Below, one piece after another: positions 9,329 to 22,712 of a stretch of DNA of 64,000 bases. Where the stretch lies: positions 62,001 through 126,000 of the forward strand of contig NZ_JNXI01000009.1 of assembly GCF_000717055.1 (NCBI RefSeq), read 5' to 3'. Under the pieces are notes generated by a model. It worked only from the letters and a program-made list of their open reading frames with translations, had not been told where the DNA came from and made no database searches. Made by a program: the position numbers and the translations under genes. Position 1 is the stretch's first letter; each line of letters opens with the position of its first letter. This DNA comes from Streptomyces iakyrus (GTDB lineage: Bacteria > Actinomycetota > Actinomycetes > Streptomycetales > Streptomycetaceae).

Positions 9329-9847
9329 TCAGGATGCTACGACGGACACCACGGTCAGCAACACCAGAACGAGTGCCCAACCTGCCGTCGACAACCATCC
9401 GAGCACCAGACCGGTCAGCGCGAGCCCGTCCCCCAGCTCTCCCCGGCTGCGGATCTCGGCCCGGGCCACATGCCCCAGCACGACCGCCGGGATCCCGGTC
9501 AGCCCCATCGTGGGCACGCACAGCAGCCCGCACACCCCGGCCGCCACGGCCTTCCCGTTGGTCCGTGGCCGCGGCGCGGGCAGGAACGACGCCGGCACGG
9601 GCGCGAACGAGGCCGGCCGCGGCAGCGGCCCCTGCGGCAGATCCGCGACGAGCAGCGCCAGCTCCCCCACGGTCCGTGCCGCATACGCCCGCCCGACCCG
9701 CTTCTCGAACTCGCCGTGCTCCAGGCGCCCCTCGCCGTACCCGGCTCTGAGCACGTCCACGGCCCGCTCCCGGTCTGCGTGCGACGCGAGCATCGAAGGG
9801 GCGCCGGAGCCCTGCCAGGGCTGCCAGGACGGATAGGGCTGCGACAC
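9329..9847 (-). CDS. DUF1707/DUF4190-type membrane protein
   Basis: The start is set at GTG 9847 because GGAGGT lies 5 nt upstream; the ATG at 9970 would run back through the rpoC terminator. This gives 172 residues. Residues about 19-70 form a DUF1707 (SHOCT-like) domain: ASHADRERAVDVLRAGYGEG, then L-x-H-G-E-F-E-x-R-V and A-R-T-V-G-E-L-A-L-L-V-A-D-L-P. After a proline-rich linker come two hydrophobic segments flanking a G-H-V-A-R-A-E-I-R-S-R-G motif, the DUF4190 pattern of two membrane helices. It sits alone between rpoC and rpsL. Function unknown; DUF1707 proteins are abundant in actinomycetes and may bind or scaffold at the membrane. Confidence 0.82.
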   Translation of the reverse strand: MSQPYPSWQPWQGSGAPSMLASHADRERAVDVLRAGYGEGRLEHGEFEKRVGRAYAARTVGELALLVADLPQGPLPRPASFAPVPASFLPAPRPRTNGKAVAAGVCGLLCVPTMGLTGIPAVVLGHVARAEIRSRGELGDGLALTGLVLGWLSTAGWALVLVLLTVVSVVAS

Positions 9848-9956
9848 GGAGCACCTCCCCGGGGGCCGGAGTCCTTCCATGATGCGCCGAAGCACCGGTT
9901 CCGGCACAGGTGCGTCCACGACGGGGTACCGCGTGTCGGCCAGACGGCGGACACGC

Positions 9957-9992
9957 CGAAGGGCGGCCACCCCGTAGGGTGACCGCCCTTCG
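9957..9992 (-). terminator. rpoC terminator
   Basis: A 16-bp stem with one mismatch (CGAAGGGCGG and its complement) and a CGTA loop lies 16 nt after the rpoC stop. There is no U-tract, as is usual for many Streptomyces terminators. Confidence 0.75.
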
Positions 9993-10007
9993 ACACAAGC
10001 GACTCGT

Positions 10008-13907
<3,900 letters not shown>

Positions 13908-13965
13908 TATGCGTCAATCCCTCTCAGGGTTGTAAGTCATGGGGTCTGATACGGGGGTCCTGGGG

Positions 13966-13994
13966 CCGGAGGCCTTCATCGCGAAGGCCTCCGG
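13966..13994 (-). other. rpoB-rpoC intergenic stem-loop
   Basis: A perfect 12-bp stem (CCGGAGGCCTTC / GAAGGCCTCCGG) with a 5-nt loop starts 8 nt after the rpoB stop. No U-tract follows, so it more likely marks RNA processing or partial attenuation than full termination. Confidence 0.7.
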
Positions 13995-14001
13995 ACTCCC
14001 G

Positions 14002-17000
14002 TCAGACCTCTTCGACGCTGCTCGGCTCACGCCGGGACAGGTCGATGCCAAGCTCCTCCGCAGCGCGGAAGACGTCCTCGTCGGTGTCGCGCATCTCGAT
14101 GGACATGCCGTCCGAGGACAGCACCTCCACGTTGAGGCACAGGGACTGCATCTCCTTGATGAGCACCTTGAAGGACTCGGGGATGCCGGGCTCGGGGATG
14201 TTCTCGCCCTTGACGATGGCCTCGTAGACCTTCACGCGGCCGGTGACGTCGTCGGACTTGATGGTCAGCAGCTCCTGGAGGGCGTACGCGGCGCCGTAAG
14301 CCTCCAGCGCCCACACCTCCATCTCACCGAAGCGCTGGCCACCGAACTGGGCCTTACCACCCAGCGGCTGCTGGGTGATCATCGAGTACGGACCGGTCGA
14401 CCGGGCGTGCAGCTTGTCGTCGACCAGGTGGTGCAGCTTGAGGATGTACATGTAGCCGACCGAGATCGGCTCCGGGAACGGCTCGCCGGAGCGGCCGTCG
14501 AACAGCGGCGCCTTACCGGTCGGGAGCACCATGCGCTCGCCGTCGCGGTTCGGGATGGTGTGGTTCAGCAGACCGGCCAGCTCGTCCTCACGCGCACCGT
14601 CGAAGACGGGGGTGGCGACGTTGGTGCCCGGGGCGACCTGGTCGGCCTCGATGGCCTGCAGGCGCTGCGCCCAGTCGTCCGCGAGGCCGGAGACGTCCCA
14701 GCCGCGGCTGGCGAGCCAGCCGAGGTGGATCTCCAGGACCTGTCCCGGGTTCATTCGGGACGGCACACCGAGCGGGTTGAGGATGATGTCGACCGGGGTG
14801 CCGTCCTCCAGGAACGGCATGTCCTCGATCGGCAGGATCTTCGAGATGACGCCCTTGTTGCCGTGACGGCCGGCGAGCTTGTCACCGTCGGTGATCTTGC
14901 GCTTCTGCGCGACGTAGACGCGCACCAGCTGGTTCACACCGGGGGGAAGCTCGTCGCCCTCCTCGCGGTCGAAGACGCGGACGCCGATGACCTTGCCGAT
15001 CTCGCCGTGCGGGACCTTCAGGGAGGTGTCACGGACCTCACGGGCCTTCTCACCGAAGATGGCACGCAGCAGTCGCTCCTCGGGCGTCAGCTCGGTCTCA
15101 CCCTTGGGCGTGACCTTGCCGACGAGGATGTCACCGGCGACGACCTCGGCACCGATGCGGATGATGCCGCGCTCGTCGAGGTCGGCGAGGACCTCCTCGG
15201 AGACGTTCGGGATGTCCCGGGTGATCTCCTCGGGGCCGAGCTTGGTGTCACGGGCGTCGACCTCGTGCTCCTCGATGTGGATCGAGGAGAGGACGTCGTC
15301 CTGCACGAGGCGCTGCGACAGGATGATCGCGTCCTCGTAGTTGTGACCCTCCCACGGCATGAACGCCACGAGCAGGTTCTTGCCCAGCGCCATCTCGCCG
15401 TTCTGGGTGGCCGGACCGTCGGCCAGGACCTGGCCCTCGATGATCCGGTCGCCCTCGTTGACGATGACCTTCTGGTTGACCGAGGTGCCCTGGTTGGAGC
15501 GGGCGAACTTGGCCAGCCGGTACGTGATGTACGTGCCGTCGTCGTTGGCGGTGGTGATGTAGTCCGCGGAGACCTCCTGGACCACACCGGGCTTCTCGGC
15601 CTTGACGACGTCGCCGGCGTCGACGGCGGAGCGGTACTCCATGCCGGTGCCGACGAGCGGGGCCTCGGACTTAATCAGCGGCACGGCCTGACGCATCATG
15701 TTCGCGCCCATGAGGGCACGGTTGGCGTCGTCGTGCTCCAGGAAGGGGATCATGGCCGTCGCGACCGACACCATCTGGCGCGGCGAGACGTCCATGTAGT
15801 CCACGTCCTCGCCACCGACGTAGTCGACCTCGCCGCCCTTACGGCGGACCAGCACCCGGGCCTCGGCGAAGCGGAGGTCGTCCGTCAGCTGCGCGTTGGC
15901 CTGCGCGATGACGAAGCGGTCCTCCTCGTCGGCGGTCAGGTAGTCGACCTCGTCGGTGACCTGCCCCTCGAACACCTTGCGGTAAGGGGTCTCCACGAAA
16001 CCGAACGCGTTGACCCGGCCGTAGGAGGCGAGCGAGCCGATCAGACCGATGTTCGGGCCTTCGGGCGTCTCGATCGGGCACATGCGGCCGTAGTGCGAGG
16101 GGTGCACGTCACGAACCTCGAAGCCGGCCCGCTCACGGGACAGACCACCCGGGCCAAGAGCCGACAGACGGCGCTTGTGGGTGAGACCCGACAGCGGGTT
16201 GTTCTGGTCCATGAACTGCGACAGCTGGCTGGTGCCGAAGAACTCCTTGATGGAGGCGACGACCGGCCGGATGTTGATCAGGGTCTGCGGCGTGATCGCC
16301 TCGACGTCCTGGGTCGTCATCCGCTCGCGGACGACACGCTCCATACGCGCCAGACCCGTGCGGACCTGGTTCTGGATGAGCTCGCCGACGCTGCGCAGGC
16401 GGCGGTTGCCGAAGTGGTCGATGTCGTCGGTCTCGACGACGATGTTCGTACCACTGTCGCCGACCGTCTCGGTCTCGCCCGCGTGCAGCTTCACCAGGTA
16501 CTTGATCGTCGAGATGATGTCCTCGACGGTCAGGATGCCCGCGTCCAGCGGAGCGTCCGCACCCAGCTTCTTGTTGACCTTGTAGCGGCCGACCTTGGCC
16601 AGGTCGTAACGCTTGGGGTTGAAGTAGAGGTTCTCCAGCAGCGTCTGCGCGGCCTCACGCGTGGGGGGCTCGCCCGGACGCAGCTTGCGGTAGATGTCGA
16701 GCAGCGCGTCGTCCTGGCCCTGGGTGTGGTCCTTCTCCAGGGTGGCGCGCATGGACTCGTACTCGCCGAACTCCTCGAGGATCTGCTCGGTGGTCCAGCC
16801 GAGCGCCTTGAGCAGGACGGTGACGGACTGCTTGCGCTTGCGGTCGATGCGGACACCGACCATGTCGCGCTTGTCGATCTCCATCTCCAGCCAGGCGCCC
16901 CGGGACGGGATGATCTTGGCGGAGAAGATGTCCTTGTCGGACGTCTTGTCGATGGAGGAGTCGAAGTAGACACCGGGCGAACGGACGAGCTGCGACACCA

Positions 17001-17487
17001 CGACACGCTCGGTGCCGTTGATGACGAAGGTGCCCTTGTTCGTCATGAGCGGGAAGTCGCCCATGAAGACCGTCTGGGACTTGATCTCGCCGGTCTCGTT
17101 GTTGGTGAACTCGGCGGTGACGAAGAGCGGGGCCGCGTACGTGAAGTCACGGTCCTTGCACTCGTCGATGGAGTTCTTCGGCGGCTCGAAGCGGTGGTCG
17201 CGGAAGGTCAGCGACATCGACCCGCTGAAGTCCTCGATCGGGGAGATCTCCTCGAAGATCTCCTCGAGCCCGGACTTGGTGGGGACGTCCTGACCGTTCT
17301 CGAGAGCCTCCTCGACCCGACTCTGCCAGGCGGTGTTGCCGAGCAGCCAGTCGAAGCTCTCGGTCTGCAGCGCGAGCAGGTTCGGAACCTCGAGAGGCTC
17401 CTTGATCTTTGCAAAAGAGATGCGCAGCGGGGCAGTGCTGGCGGCGTTGTTCGTATTCGCGGTCGAGGCGTTGCGCGAGGCGGCCAA
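14002..17487 (-). CDS. rpoB: DNA-directed RNA polymerase subunit beta
   Basis: The start is taken at TTG 17487 ([17 protein letters not shown]), with GGAAGG upstream, giving 1161 residues, the standard Streptomyces length; an upstream ATG at 17547 adds 20 residues not expected. The rifampicin pocket reads [20 protein letters not shown] followed by [10 protein letters not shown], i.e. wild-type Asp, His and Ser at the common resistance positions (516, 526 and 531 in E. coli numbering). The sequence covers the full subunit to the C-terminus contacting beta'. It is separated from rplL by a long gap with several stem-loops. Confidence 0.98.
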   Translation of the reverse strand: MAASRNASTANTNNAASTAPLRISFAKIKEPLEVPNLLALQTESFDWLLGNTAWQSRVEEALENGQDVPTKSGLEEIFEEISPIEDFSGSMSLTFRDHRFEPPKNSIDECKDRDFTYAAPLFVTAEFTNNETGEIKSQTVFMGDFPLMTNKGTFVINGTERVVVSQLVRSPGVYFDSSIDKTSDKDIFSAKIIPSRGAWLEMEIDKRDMVGVRIDRKRKQSVTVLLKALGWTTEQILEEFGEYESMRATLEKDHTQGQDDALLDIYRKLRPGEPPTREAAQTLLENLYFNPKRYDLAKVGRYKVNKKLGADAPLDAGILTVEDIISTIKYLVKLHAGETETVGDSGTNIVVETDDIDHFGNRRLRSVGELIQNQVRTGLARMERVVRERMTTQDVEAITPQTLINIRPVVASIKEFFGTSQLSQFMDQNNPLSGLTHKRRLSALGPGGLSRERAGFEVRDVHPSHYGRMCPIETPEGPNIGLIGSLASYGRVNAFGFVETPYRKVFEGQVTDEVDYLTADEEDRFVIAQANAQLTDDLRFAEARVLVRRKGGEVDYVGGEDVDYMDVSPRQMVSVATAMIPFLEHDDANRALMGANMMRQAVPLIKSEAPLVGTGMEYRSAVDAGDVVKAEKPGVVQEVSADYITTANDDGTYITYRLAKFARSNQGTSVNQKVIVNEGDRIIEGQVLADGPATQNGEMALGKNLLVAFMPWEGHNYEDAIILSQRLVQDDVLSSIHIEEHEVDARDTKLGPEEITRDIPNVSEEVLADLDERGIIRIGAEVVAGDILVGKVTPKGETELTPEERLLRAIFGEKAREVRDTSLKVPHGEIGKVIGVRVFDREEGDELPPGVNQLVRVYVAQKRKITDGDKLAGRHGNKGVISKILPIEDMPFLEDGTPVDIILNPLGVPSRMNPGQVLEIHLGWLASRGWDVSGLADDWAQRLQAIEADQVAPGTNVATPVFDGAREDELAGLLNHTIPNRDGERMVLPTGKAPLFDGRSGEPFPEPISVGYMYILKLHHLVDDKLHARSTGPYSMITQQPLGGKAQFGGQRFGEMEVWALEAYGAAYALQELLTIKSDDVTGRVKVYEAIVKGENIPEPGIPESFKVLIKEMQSLCLNVEVLSSDGMSIEMRDTDEDVFRAAEELGIDLSRREPSSVEEV

Positions 17488-18058
17488 GAGGGGGTCCTTC
17501 CGAGGGCTCGGACTCACTACGCGCGTACCGGCCCCTCTCCCGAACACGGAGACAAGCTGTGCCTTGAGGGCCGAAAGGCCAGGTCAGGCATGTCTTGTCA
17601 TCGATGCTCGGGCGAGGGCAGACCCCTGGTGACGGGCAGGGGACAGCTAACAGGCAGCGCAAAGGGTCAGTGTAGCCACTTGGCACACTGATGTCCAGTG
17701 CGGGTCCTGGAACCCGTGTTCACCCTCGTTGTTCCACTCCTGCGACAAGGCGCTGCCCTCAACGCACGTTAGTACTGCCCTCTTCGTCGTCGATCCATGC
17801 CTCGGATTCGGATCCTGTGACGACGCGTCCTGAGAATTGCGCGCTGCGTGCGGTTCGTCAAGGCCCCTCTGCCCGATCCGGGGCCGCCCGGAGACACGAC
17901 GAAGATCACCATACCCCCCGTCACCGGGGCTTCAAGGCAACCGTGGCCCACCCCCGAGAACGCCGAAGAGCGACCACCCGGATGGATGATCGCTCTTCCG
18001 CGCTTACGCGTTACACGTCCGGTGGGACGTGTTGTGGATCCTGACGGATCCGAGGGTC
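17488..18058 (-). promoter_or_regulatory. rplL-rpoB intergenic region with a stack of stem-loops
   Basis: This 571-nt gap has no convincing gene. In minus-strand order after rplL it holds GGATCC/GGATCC (18036-18051), ACACGTCC/GGACGTGT with a 4-nt loop (18013-18032) and GAAGAGCGA/TCGCTCTTC (17965-17998). In E. coli the same gap carries an attenuator and RNase III site that lower rpoBC relative to L7/L12; a similar role is inferred here. The remaining 470 nt up to rpoB could hold an rpoB promoter, but I cannot pick one with confidence. Confidence 0.55.
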
Positions 18059-18448
18059 TTACTTGACCTCGACGGAGGCGCCGGCGCCCTTGAGGGACTC
18101 GGCGGCCTTCTCGGCGGCGTCCTTGGCGACCTTCTCGAGAACGGGCTTCGGGGCGCCGTCCACGAGGTCCTTGGCCTCCTTCAGACCCAGGGAGGTCAGC
18201 TCACGCACGACCTTGATGACCTGGATCTTCTTGTCGCCGGCACCGGTGAGGATGACGTCGAACTCGTCCTGCTCCTCAGCGGCCTCGGCGGCGGCGCCAC
18301 CAGCGGCACCACCGGCGACGACGACCGGCGCGGCAGCGGCGGCGGTGACGTCGAACTTCTCCTCGAACGCCTTCACGAACTCGGAGAGCTCGATGAGGGT
18401 CATCTCCTCGAACTGCGCGAGCAGGTCTTCCTGGCTGAGCTTCGCCAT
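18059..18448 (-). CDS. rplL: 50S ribosomal protein L7/L12
   Basis: A 129-residue stalk protein starting [16 protein letters not shown] at ATG 18448; a six-residue upstream extension is not used in the family. The N-terminal dimerisation helices are followed by an Ala/Gly-rich hinge (residues 40-60) and the factor-binding C-terminal domain ([36 protein letters not shown]). It follows rplJ by 115 nt. Multiple copies bind L10 and recruit EF-Tu and EF-G, whose genes lie downstream in this same cluster. Confidence 0.98.
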   Translation of the reverse strand: MAKLSQEDLLAQFEEMTLIELSEFVKAFEEKFDVTAAAAAPVVVAGGAAGGAAAEAAEEQDEFDVILTGAGDKKIQVIKVVRELTSLGLKEAKDLVDGAPKPVLEKVAKDAAEKAAESLKGAGASVEVK

Positions 18449-18563
18449 GATTGGCGGTCCTTCCACTAAATCGGCAGGTGCCGGATGTACATGTGAGGCG
18501 GGCGTACTACTGGCCCGCGACGGTCGCCGCGTTCAGGCAGCGGCGGCCGGGATGCGAGCCGAG

Positions 18564-19094
18564 TTACTCGGCACCGCCCTGCTCGTCCTGCTTGGCACGG
18601 AGCGCGTCCACGGTGCGGACGAGCTTCGACGGCAGCGCCTGGAAGACAGAGGCAGCCTGGGACTGCTTGCCCTTCATGGCACCGGCCAGCTTGGAGAGCA
18701 GAACCTCGCGGGACTCGAGGTCCGCAAGCTTCTTGATCTCATCGGCGGACAACGCCTTGCCGTCAAGGACGCCGCCCTTGATGACGAGGTTGGGGTTGTC
18801 CTTGGCGAAGTCACGGAGACCCTTCGCCGCCTCGACCGGGTCACCGGTCACGAAGGCGACGGCCGACGAACCCGCAAAGAGGTCGTCCAGCGTCGTGATC
18901 CCGGCCTCGTTGGCCGCAATCTTGGTCAGCGTGTTCTTCGCCACACGGTACTGAGCGTTCTCACCGAGTGAACGACGCAGCTGCTGGAGCTGCGCGACGG
19001 TGAGACCGGTGTACGCGGTAACGACAGCAGCGTTGGAGTTGCGGAACTTGTCCCGCATCTCCTCGACGGCATCGACCTTGTCAGGCCTCGCCAT
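18564..19094 (-). CDS. rplJ: 50S ribosomal protein L10
   Basis: A 176-residue protein starting [13 protein letters not shown] at ATG 19094 with AGGAGG upstream; the frame open to 19193 extends into the mRNA leader. The N-terminal rRNA-binding domain includes the [17 protein letters not shown] signature, and the C-terminal helix that binds L7/L12 dimers is Ala/Lys-rich. L10 with L12 represses its own message in many bacteria through a leader; a structured leader is present here. Confidence 0.97.
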   Translation of the reverse strand: MARPDKVDAVEEMRDKFRNSNAAVVTAYTGLTVAQLQQLRRSLGENAQYRVAKNTLTKIAANEAGITTLDDLFAGSSAVAFVTGDPVEAAKGLRDFAKDNPNLVIKGGVLDGKALSADEIKKLADLESREVLLSKLAGAMKGKQSQAASVFQALPSKLVRTVDALRAKQDEQGGAE

Positions 19095-19160
19095 GAGCCT
19101 CGGCCTCCTTCCGGGTGATTCGGACCGCGCGGACCCGAAGGAGGACTGGGGAAAACGAAA

Positions 19161-19185
19161 CGCCCCGGCGCAAGCGCACGGGGCG
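19161..19185 (-). ncRNA. Hairpin in rplJ mRNA leader (possible L10 leader)
   Basis: On the minus strand CGCCCCG and CGGGGCG arms with inner GCG/CGC pairs enclose a short CTTG-type loop, about 70 nt upstream of the L10 start. L10-binding leaders are known at this place in other bacteria. Structure seen; the regulatory role is inference. Confidence 0.4.
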
Positions 19186-19339
19186 TAGCTCAACCGGCTT
19201 CACGCACGCACGAGGCAGCGGACTCCGGGAGCTTCTCCAGTGTCACCTGCGCGGGTCGTCCGCCGTTCAGCGGATCCTTCGGCCACCGCGCCCTCAGATG
19301 AGCGCGCGGTAACGACCAGCGGTCTTTGGCTTCTGTAGG

Positions 19340-19369
19340 AGAGTACGGGAACGGATCGCCGACAGGCAA
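19340..19369 (-). promoter_or_regulatory. Candidate rplJ-rplL promoter
   Basis: On the minus strand TTGCCT is followed after 18 nt by TACTCT, about 250 nt upstream of rplJ and right after the lipoprotein gene. The 308-nt gap 19095-19402 otherwise holds only the leader hairpin. Confidence 0.3.
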
Positions 19370-19402
19370 ATCCGCCCGTACGGCTGATCAGCGCGGGGCG
19401 GT

Positions 19403-20230
19403 TCAGCCCTGGTCCAGCTCCTTGAACATCTCACCCAGGTCCGCGACTTCGCCGGCCGGCGGGGCCTTGACGGTGACCGGCTTGTTGTAGTCGAGGAAGG
19501 TGATGGTCATGTCCATCGGGCCCTTGTCGGCCTGGCCCTTCATGCGGAACTGCTTGGTGTGCTCGTCGCCGTCGACCCACATGTCCATCGTGAGCTTGTC
19601 GACGCCGAGCTTCTCGAACTGCTTGAGGCTCTTCTCGCGCTGCTCGCGGGTCTCGCCCTTGCTGTCCTTGAGCGAAGCACGCAGGTCGGCGAGGGTGGCC
19701 GTGCCCGTGTAGTGGGTGGTCTCGACGCCGTCGACCTTCTCGCTGCCGACCTTCTTCACGTCCTTGGCGCCCGTGAGGAAGGTGGACTGCGCCGCCGGGT
19801 TCTGCTCGGCCTGGCTCGTGGACCCCATCTTGTCCAGGTCCTTGGCCGCCTCGGAGCCGGAGAGATCGAACTTCAGCCAGCGCTTGCCGTCCATCTGCTT
19901 GGCCATCTCGGCTCCCCCACCGAGATACATGGCCTTGTCGACGAGGCGGATCTCCACGGATTCACCGGCGGCCTGATCGGGCGCCTGCATCTTCATGCTC
20001 ATGGCGATCGTGGGCTTCAGACGCATGGACGCCTCGCCCTCGACGCGGCCCGACTCCGGGACCGTGCCCTTCATGCGGTACTGGAGGGACGTGATGTCCT
20101 CCGTGTTCTTCGCCGCCTTGGCGACGGCCGCCGCGGGCGTCATCTCGGGCGACTCCTCGGAGCCGCAGCCGACGGCGCCGGCGGCGAGAAGCAGAGCGCC
20201 CAGCCCGGCGGCAGGTATGGATGTCCTCAT
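19403..20230 (-). CDS. LppX/LprAFG-like lipoprotein
   Basis: A 275-residue exported lipoprotein: basic start, hydrophobic stretch, and lipobox AVGC with the lipidated Cys at 22. The mature part, rich in Lys/Asp and Met, shows [25 protein letters not shown] and M-D-M-W-V-D, the pattern of the LolA-like/LppX-LprG fold that binds lipids in a half-barrel. Start ATG 20230 follows a Gly-rich GGGG ribosome site. It lies between rplA and rplJ next to a diverged paralogue; two such lipoproteins are found at the same place in S. coelicolor (from memory). Ligand unknown. Confidence 0.8.
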   Translation of the reverse strand: MRTSIPAAGLGALLLAAGAVGCGSEESPEMTPAAAVAKAAKNTEDITSLQYRMKGTVPESGRVEGEASMRLKPTIAMSMKMQAPDQAAGESVEIRLVDKAMYLGGGAEMAKQMDGKRWLKFDLSGSEAAKDLDKMGSTSQAEQNPAAQSTFLTGAKDVKKVGSEKVDGVETTHYTGTATLADLRASLKDSKGETREQREKSLKQFEKLGVDKLTMDMWVDGDEHTKQFRMKGQADKGPMDMTITFLDYNKPVTVKAPPAGEVADLGEMFKELDQG

Positions 20231-20324
20231 TTGATTCCCCCCAAGGAATACATGCTTGCTTCACAGCAAGGCCGTGAGCTTATCCCAGCGGGGCACAAGT
20301 GATCTATCCGAATTGACGGGGGCC

Positions 20325-21182
20325 TCAGGGCGTTCCGGGCCGCTTCCGCATCAGGTCCTCGAAGTCGCCGGTGTCGGACGCCGGGGGCCGTTCGGCCCGG
20401 ACCTCGACGCCGTAGTCGGCGTAGTGCGCGGTCTGGGTCATCAGGCCCGTGGCCATCCGCGCCTTCTCGACCTTCTTGACCAGCAGGTTCCGCTTGTCGA
20501 CCCAGATGTCGACGGTCTCCGTGGTGACCCCGGCCTCGGTGAGCTGCTTCCGCAGTCCCGCGTCGGCGACGTCGGCCGCCGCCACGGTGCCGGACCAGTG
20601 CGTGGCGGCCTTGCCGCGGACGGTCTCCTCGCCGACCTTCCTGACGTCGCCGGAGGACAGCAGGAGCTTCACCGACTGGTTGGGGGTGGTACTGCGCATC
20701 TGGTCGCCGAGGTGGGAACCGGAGCCTCCGGTGAGGGCTCCGAGGTCCTCGTACGCGTACCGGATCCAGTGCTTGCCGCCGGTCTGCTGGGCGAACTTCG
20801 GGCCCATGCGCGCGTAGTACGCGTCGGGCAGGTAGCGGGCCTCCATCGAGGTGGTGCCGAGCCGGCGCATGGTGTCGGCCACGGTGCCGCCGGTGTAGGT
20901 GATGGTGAGGGTGCCGGTAATGCCGTCGCTCCAGCCGAGGGTGCCGTCGGCTGTCATGGACATCAGCGAGCCCATGGTGGTCGTCGACTCGACCCGGGCG
21001 GACTCGGCGTGCTCGGTGGCGCGCTCGGCGGAGCGCAGGGCCGCCAGGGACCGGCCGCGGGCGGCGCGGTCGCCTGGGCCAGGGCCGTCGGAGGAGTCCT
21101 GGGACGTGCAGGCCGCCACCCCCGTCAGAGCGGTCGCCGCCGCGAGCATCAGGCCCACGCGGCGCACGGTCGTGCCCTGCAT
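20325..21182 (-). CDS. LppX-like lipoprotein, paralogue of its neighbour
   Basis: Start ATG 21182 (MQGTTVRRVGLMLAAATAL) with GGGGGA just upstream gives 285 residues; a longer frame runs into the rplA terminator. Lipobox VAAC places the lipidated Cys at 25. The mature domain repeats the neighbour's logic: V-E-S-T-T-T-M-G, R-K-V-G-E-E-T-V-R-G-K-A-A-T-H-W-S-G-T-V and T-V-D-I-W-V-D-K-R-N-L, consistent with a LolA-like lipid-binding fold. It is separated from its paralogue by 94 nt. The two are diverged enough that a tandem duplication would be old. Function unknown. Confidence 0.78.
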   Translation of the reverse strand: MQGTTVRRVGLMLAAATALTGVAACTSQDSSDGPGPGDRAARGRSLAALRSAERATEHAESARVESTTTMGSLMSMTADGTLGWSDGITGTLTITYTGGTVADTMRRLGTTSMEARYLPDAYYARMGPKFAQQTGGKHWIRYAYEDLGALTGGSGSHLGDQMRSTTPNQSVKLLLSSGDVRKVGEETVRGKAATHWSGTVAAADVADAGLRKQLTEAGVTTETVDIWVDKRNLLVKKVEKARMATGLMTQTAHYADYGVEVRAERPPASDTGDFEDLMRKRPGTP

Positions 21183-21240
21183 ACGTCCCCCGTTCGTATC
21201 CGGTTCCCGCACGTTAACCCAGGCCACCGGCGTACGTACC

Positions 21241-21285
21241 GGAAAAGGGAACGGGCCCCGCACCTGTAAGAGGTGCGGGGCCCGT
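21241..21285 (-). terminator. rplK-rplA terminator
   Basis: A perfect 15-bp stem (ACGGGCCCCGCACCT and its complement) with a GTAAG-type loop, followed on the minus strand by TCCCTTTTCC, 24 nt after the rplA stop. One of the clearest intrinsic terminators in the window. Confidence 0.88.
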
Positions 21286-21308
21286 GACCGGTTGGGTGAG
21301 CCTCAGGC

Positions 21309-22034
21309 TCAGACCGCAGCCGGGTCCTCCTCGACGAGGAGGTTGCGGGTGCGGTTCGGGTCGACCGGAATGCCGGGGCCCATCGTGGTGCTGATGGCGG
21401 CCTTCTTGATGTAGCGACCCTTGGCGGCGGACGGCTTCAGACGGAGGATCTCCTCCAGCGCGGCGCCGTAGTTCTCCACCAGCTTGGTGTCGTCGAAGGA
21501 CGACTTGCCGATGATGAAGTGCAGGTTCGAGTGCTTGTCGACGCGGAACTCGATCTTGCCGCCCTTGATCTCGGTGACGGCCTTGGCCACGTCGGGGGTG
21601 ACGGTGCCGGTCTTCGGGTTCGGCATCAGACCACGCGGACCGAGCACGCGGCCGAGGCGGCCGACCTTGCCCATGAGGTCCGGGGTGGCGACGACGGCGT
21701 CGAAGTCCAGACGGCCCTTCGACACCTCGTCGATCAGTTCGTCGGAGCCGACGATGTCGGCGCCCGCGGCCTCCGCGGCCGCAGCACGGTCACCGGTCGC
21801 GAAGACCAGGACCCGGGCGGTCTTGCCGGTGCCGTGCGGAAGGTTCACGGTGCCACGGACCATCTGGTCGGCCTTGCGCGGGTCGACACCCAGGCGGAAG
21901 GCGACCTCGACGGTGCCGTCGAACTTGGTCGTGGAGGTGTCCTTGGCGAGACGGACGGCCTCGAGCGGGGCGTAGAGCTTCTCCCGGTCGACCTTGGCGT
22001 CCGCAGCGCGAAGGGACTTGCTGCGCTTGCTCAC
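21309..22034 (-). CDS. rplA: 50S ribosomal protein L1
   Basis: A 241-residue protein starting at GTG 22034 ([16 protein letters not shown]). It contains the L1 signature [19 protein letters not shown] and the C-terminal NFxxxLxxI-like segment [19 protein letters not shown]. It binds 23S rRNA at the L1 stalk and, in other bacteria, represses the rplK-rplA message. It follows rplK by 77 nt and ends at a strong terminator. Confidence 0.98.
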   Translation of the reverse strand: MSKRSKSLRAADAKVDREKLYAPLEAVRLAKDTSTTKFDGTVEVAFRLGVDPRKADQMVRGTVNLPHGTGKTARVLVFATGDRAAAAEAAGADIVGSDELIDEVSKGRLDFDAVVATPDLMGKVGRLGRVLGPRGLMPNPKTGTVTPDVAKAVTEIKGGKIEFRVDKHSNLHFIIGKSSFDDTKLVENYGAALEEILRLKPSAAKGRYIKKAAISTTMGPGIPVDPNRTRNLLVEEDPAAV

Positions 22035-22111
22035 TACTGCTCCTGTGGATTCTTAGGAGTCGTGGTCCGGGCCGAGCAGGCCCTGCCACTTCTGCTGATG
22101 GAGGTTGGGGC

Positions 22112-22546
22112 TCAGCCCTCGACCGTGACGCCCATGGAACGGGCGGTGCCGGCGATGATCTTCTCGGCGGCGTCCAGGTCGTTGGCGTTGAGGTCGGGCA
22201 TCTTGGTCGTGGCGATCTCACGGACCTGGTCACGCGTGATCTTCGCGACCTTGGTCTTGTGCGGCTCGCCGGAGCCCTTCTCGATGCCCGCGGCCTTCAG
22301 GATCATCTTCGCGGCCGGCGGCGTCTTGGTGATGAAGGTGAAGGAACGGTCCTCGTAGACCGTGATCTCCACCGGGATCACCCAGCCACGCTGCGACTCG
22401 GTCGCGGCGTTGTAGGCCTTGCAGAACTCCATGATGTTCACGCCGTGCTGACCCAGCGCGGGGCCGACCGGCGGGGCCGGGTTGGCGGCACCGGCCTGGA
22501 TCTGGAGCTTGATGAGCCCCGTGACCTTCTTCTTCTTGGGAGGCAT
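22112..22546 (-). CDS. rplK: 50S ribosomal protein L11
   Basis: A 144-residue protein starting [19 protein letters not shown] at ATG 22546; the upstream frame to 22645 overlaps the promoter region. The proline-rich N-terminal domain ([20 protein letters not shown]) is the region that contacts thiopeptides and is needed for RelA activation in other bacteria. The C-terminal rRNA-binding domain includes [20 protein letters not shown]. Conserved partner of rplA. Confidence 0.98.
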   Translation of the reverse strand: MPPKKKKVTGLIKLQIQAGAANPAPPVGPALGQHGVNIMEFCKAYNAATESQRGWVIPVEITVYEDRSFTFITKTPPAAKMILKAAGIEKGSGEPHKTKVAKITRDQVREIATTKMPDLNANDLDAAEKIIAGTARSMGVTVEG

Positions 22547-22617
22547 AGCTCTCCGGGTCCTTTCGATTCGGGTCCTGCCTGCGCCCGGGGACCACCCGGA
22601 TGCAGGCATACCGCACA

Positions 22618-22645
22618 ACGATAACGGGTATAGATGCGCGGCCAA
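22618..22645 (-). promoter_or_regulatory. Candidate rplK promoter
   Basis: On the minus strand TTGGCC and TATCGT are 16 nt apart, directly after the T-tract of the nusG terminator and about 70 nt before rplK. Visual call only; an alternative -10 is TATACC at 22626-22631. Confidence 0.3.
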
Positions 22646-22690
22646 AAACCGAGCAGGTCAGGCAAGCGCCGGAGCGATCGCCTGACCTGC
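22644..22690 (-). terminator. Terminator/attenuator between nusG and rplK
   Basis: An 11-bp perfect stem (GCAGGTCAGGC / GCCTGACCTGC) is followed on the minus strand by CTCGGTTTTTGG. It separates secE-nusG from rplK-rplA. Confidence 0.8.
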
Positions 22691-22712
22691 GCGGAAGCGG
22701 TGAGTCCGGAAG

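Noticed and set aside
9156..9998. A 280-codon minus frame overlapping the DUF1707 gene
   Set aside because: The frame that matches DUF1707/DUF4190 with a good RBS is different; this one is Arg/Ala/Gly-rich shadow.
13939..17691. A 1250-codon plus-strand frame opposite rpoB
   Set aside because: Same shadow pattern: antisense to a conserved gene with no family signature.
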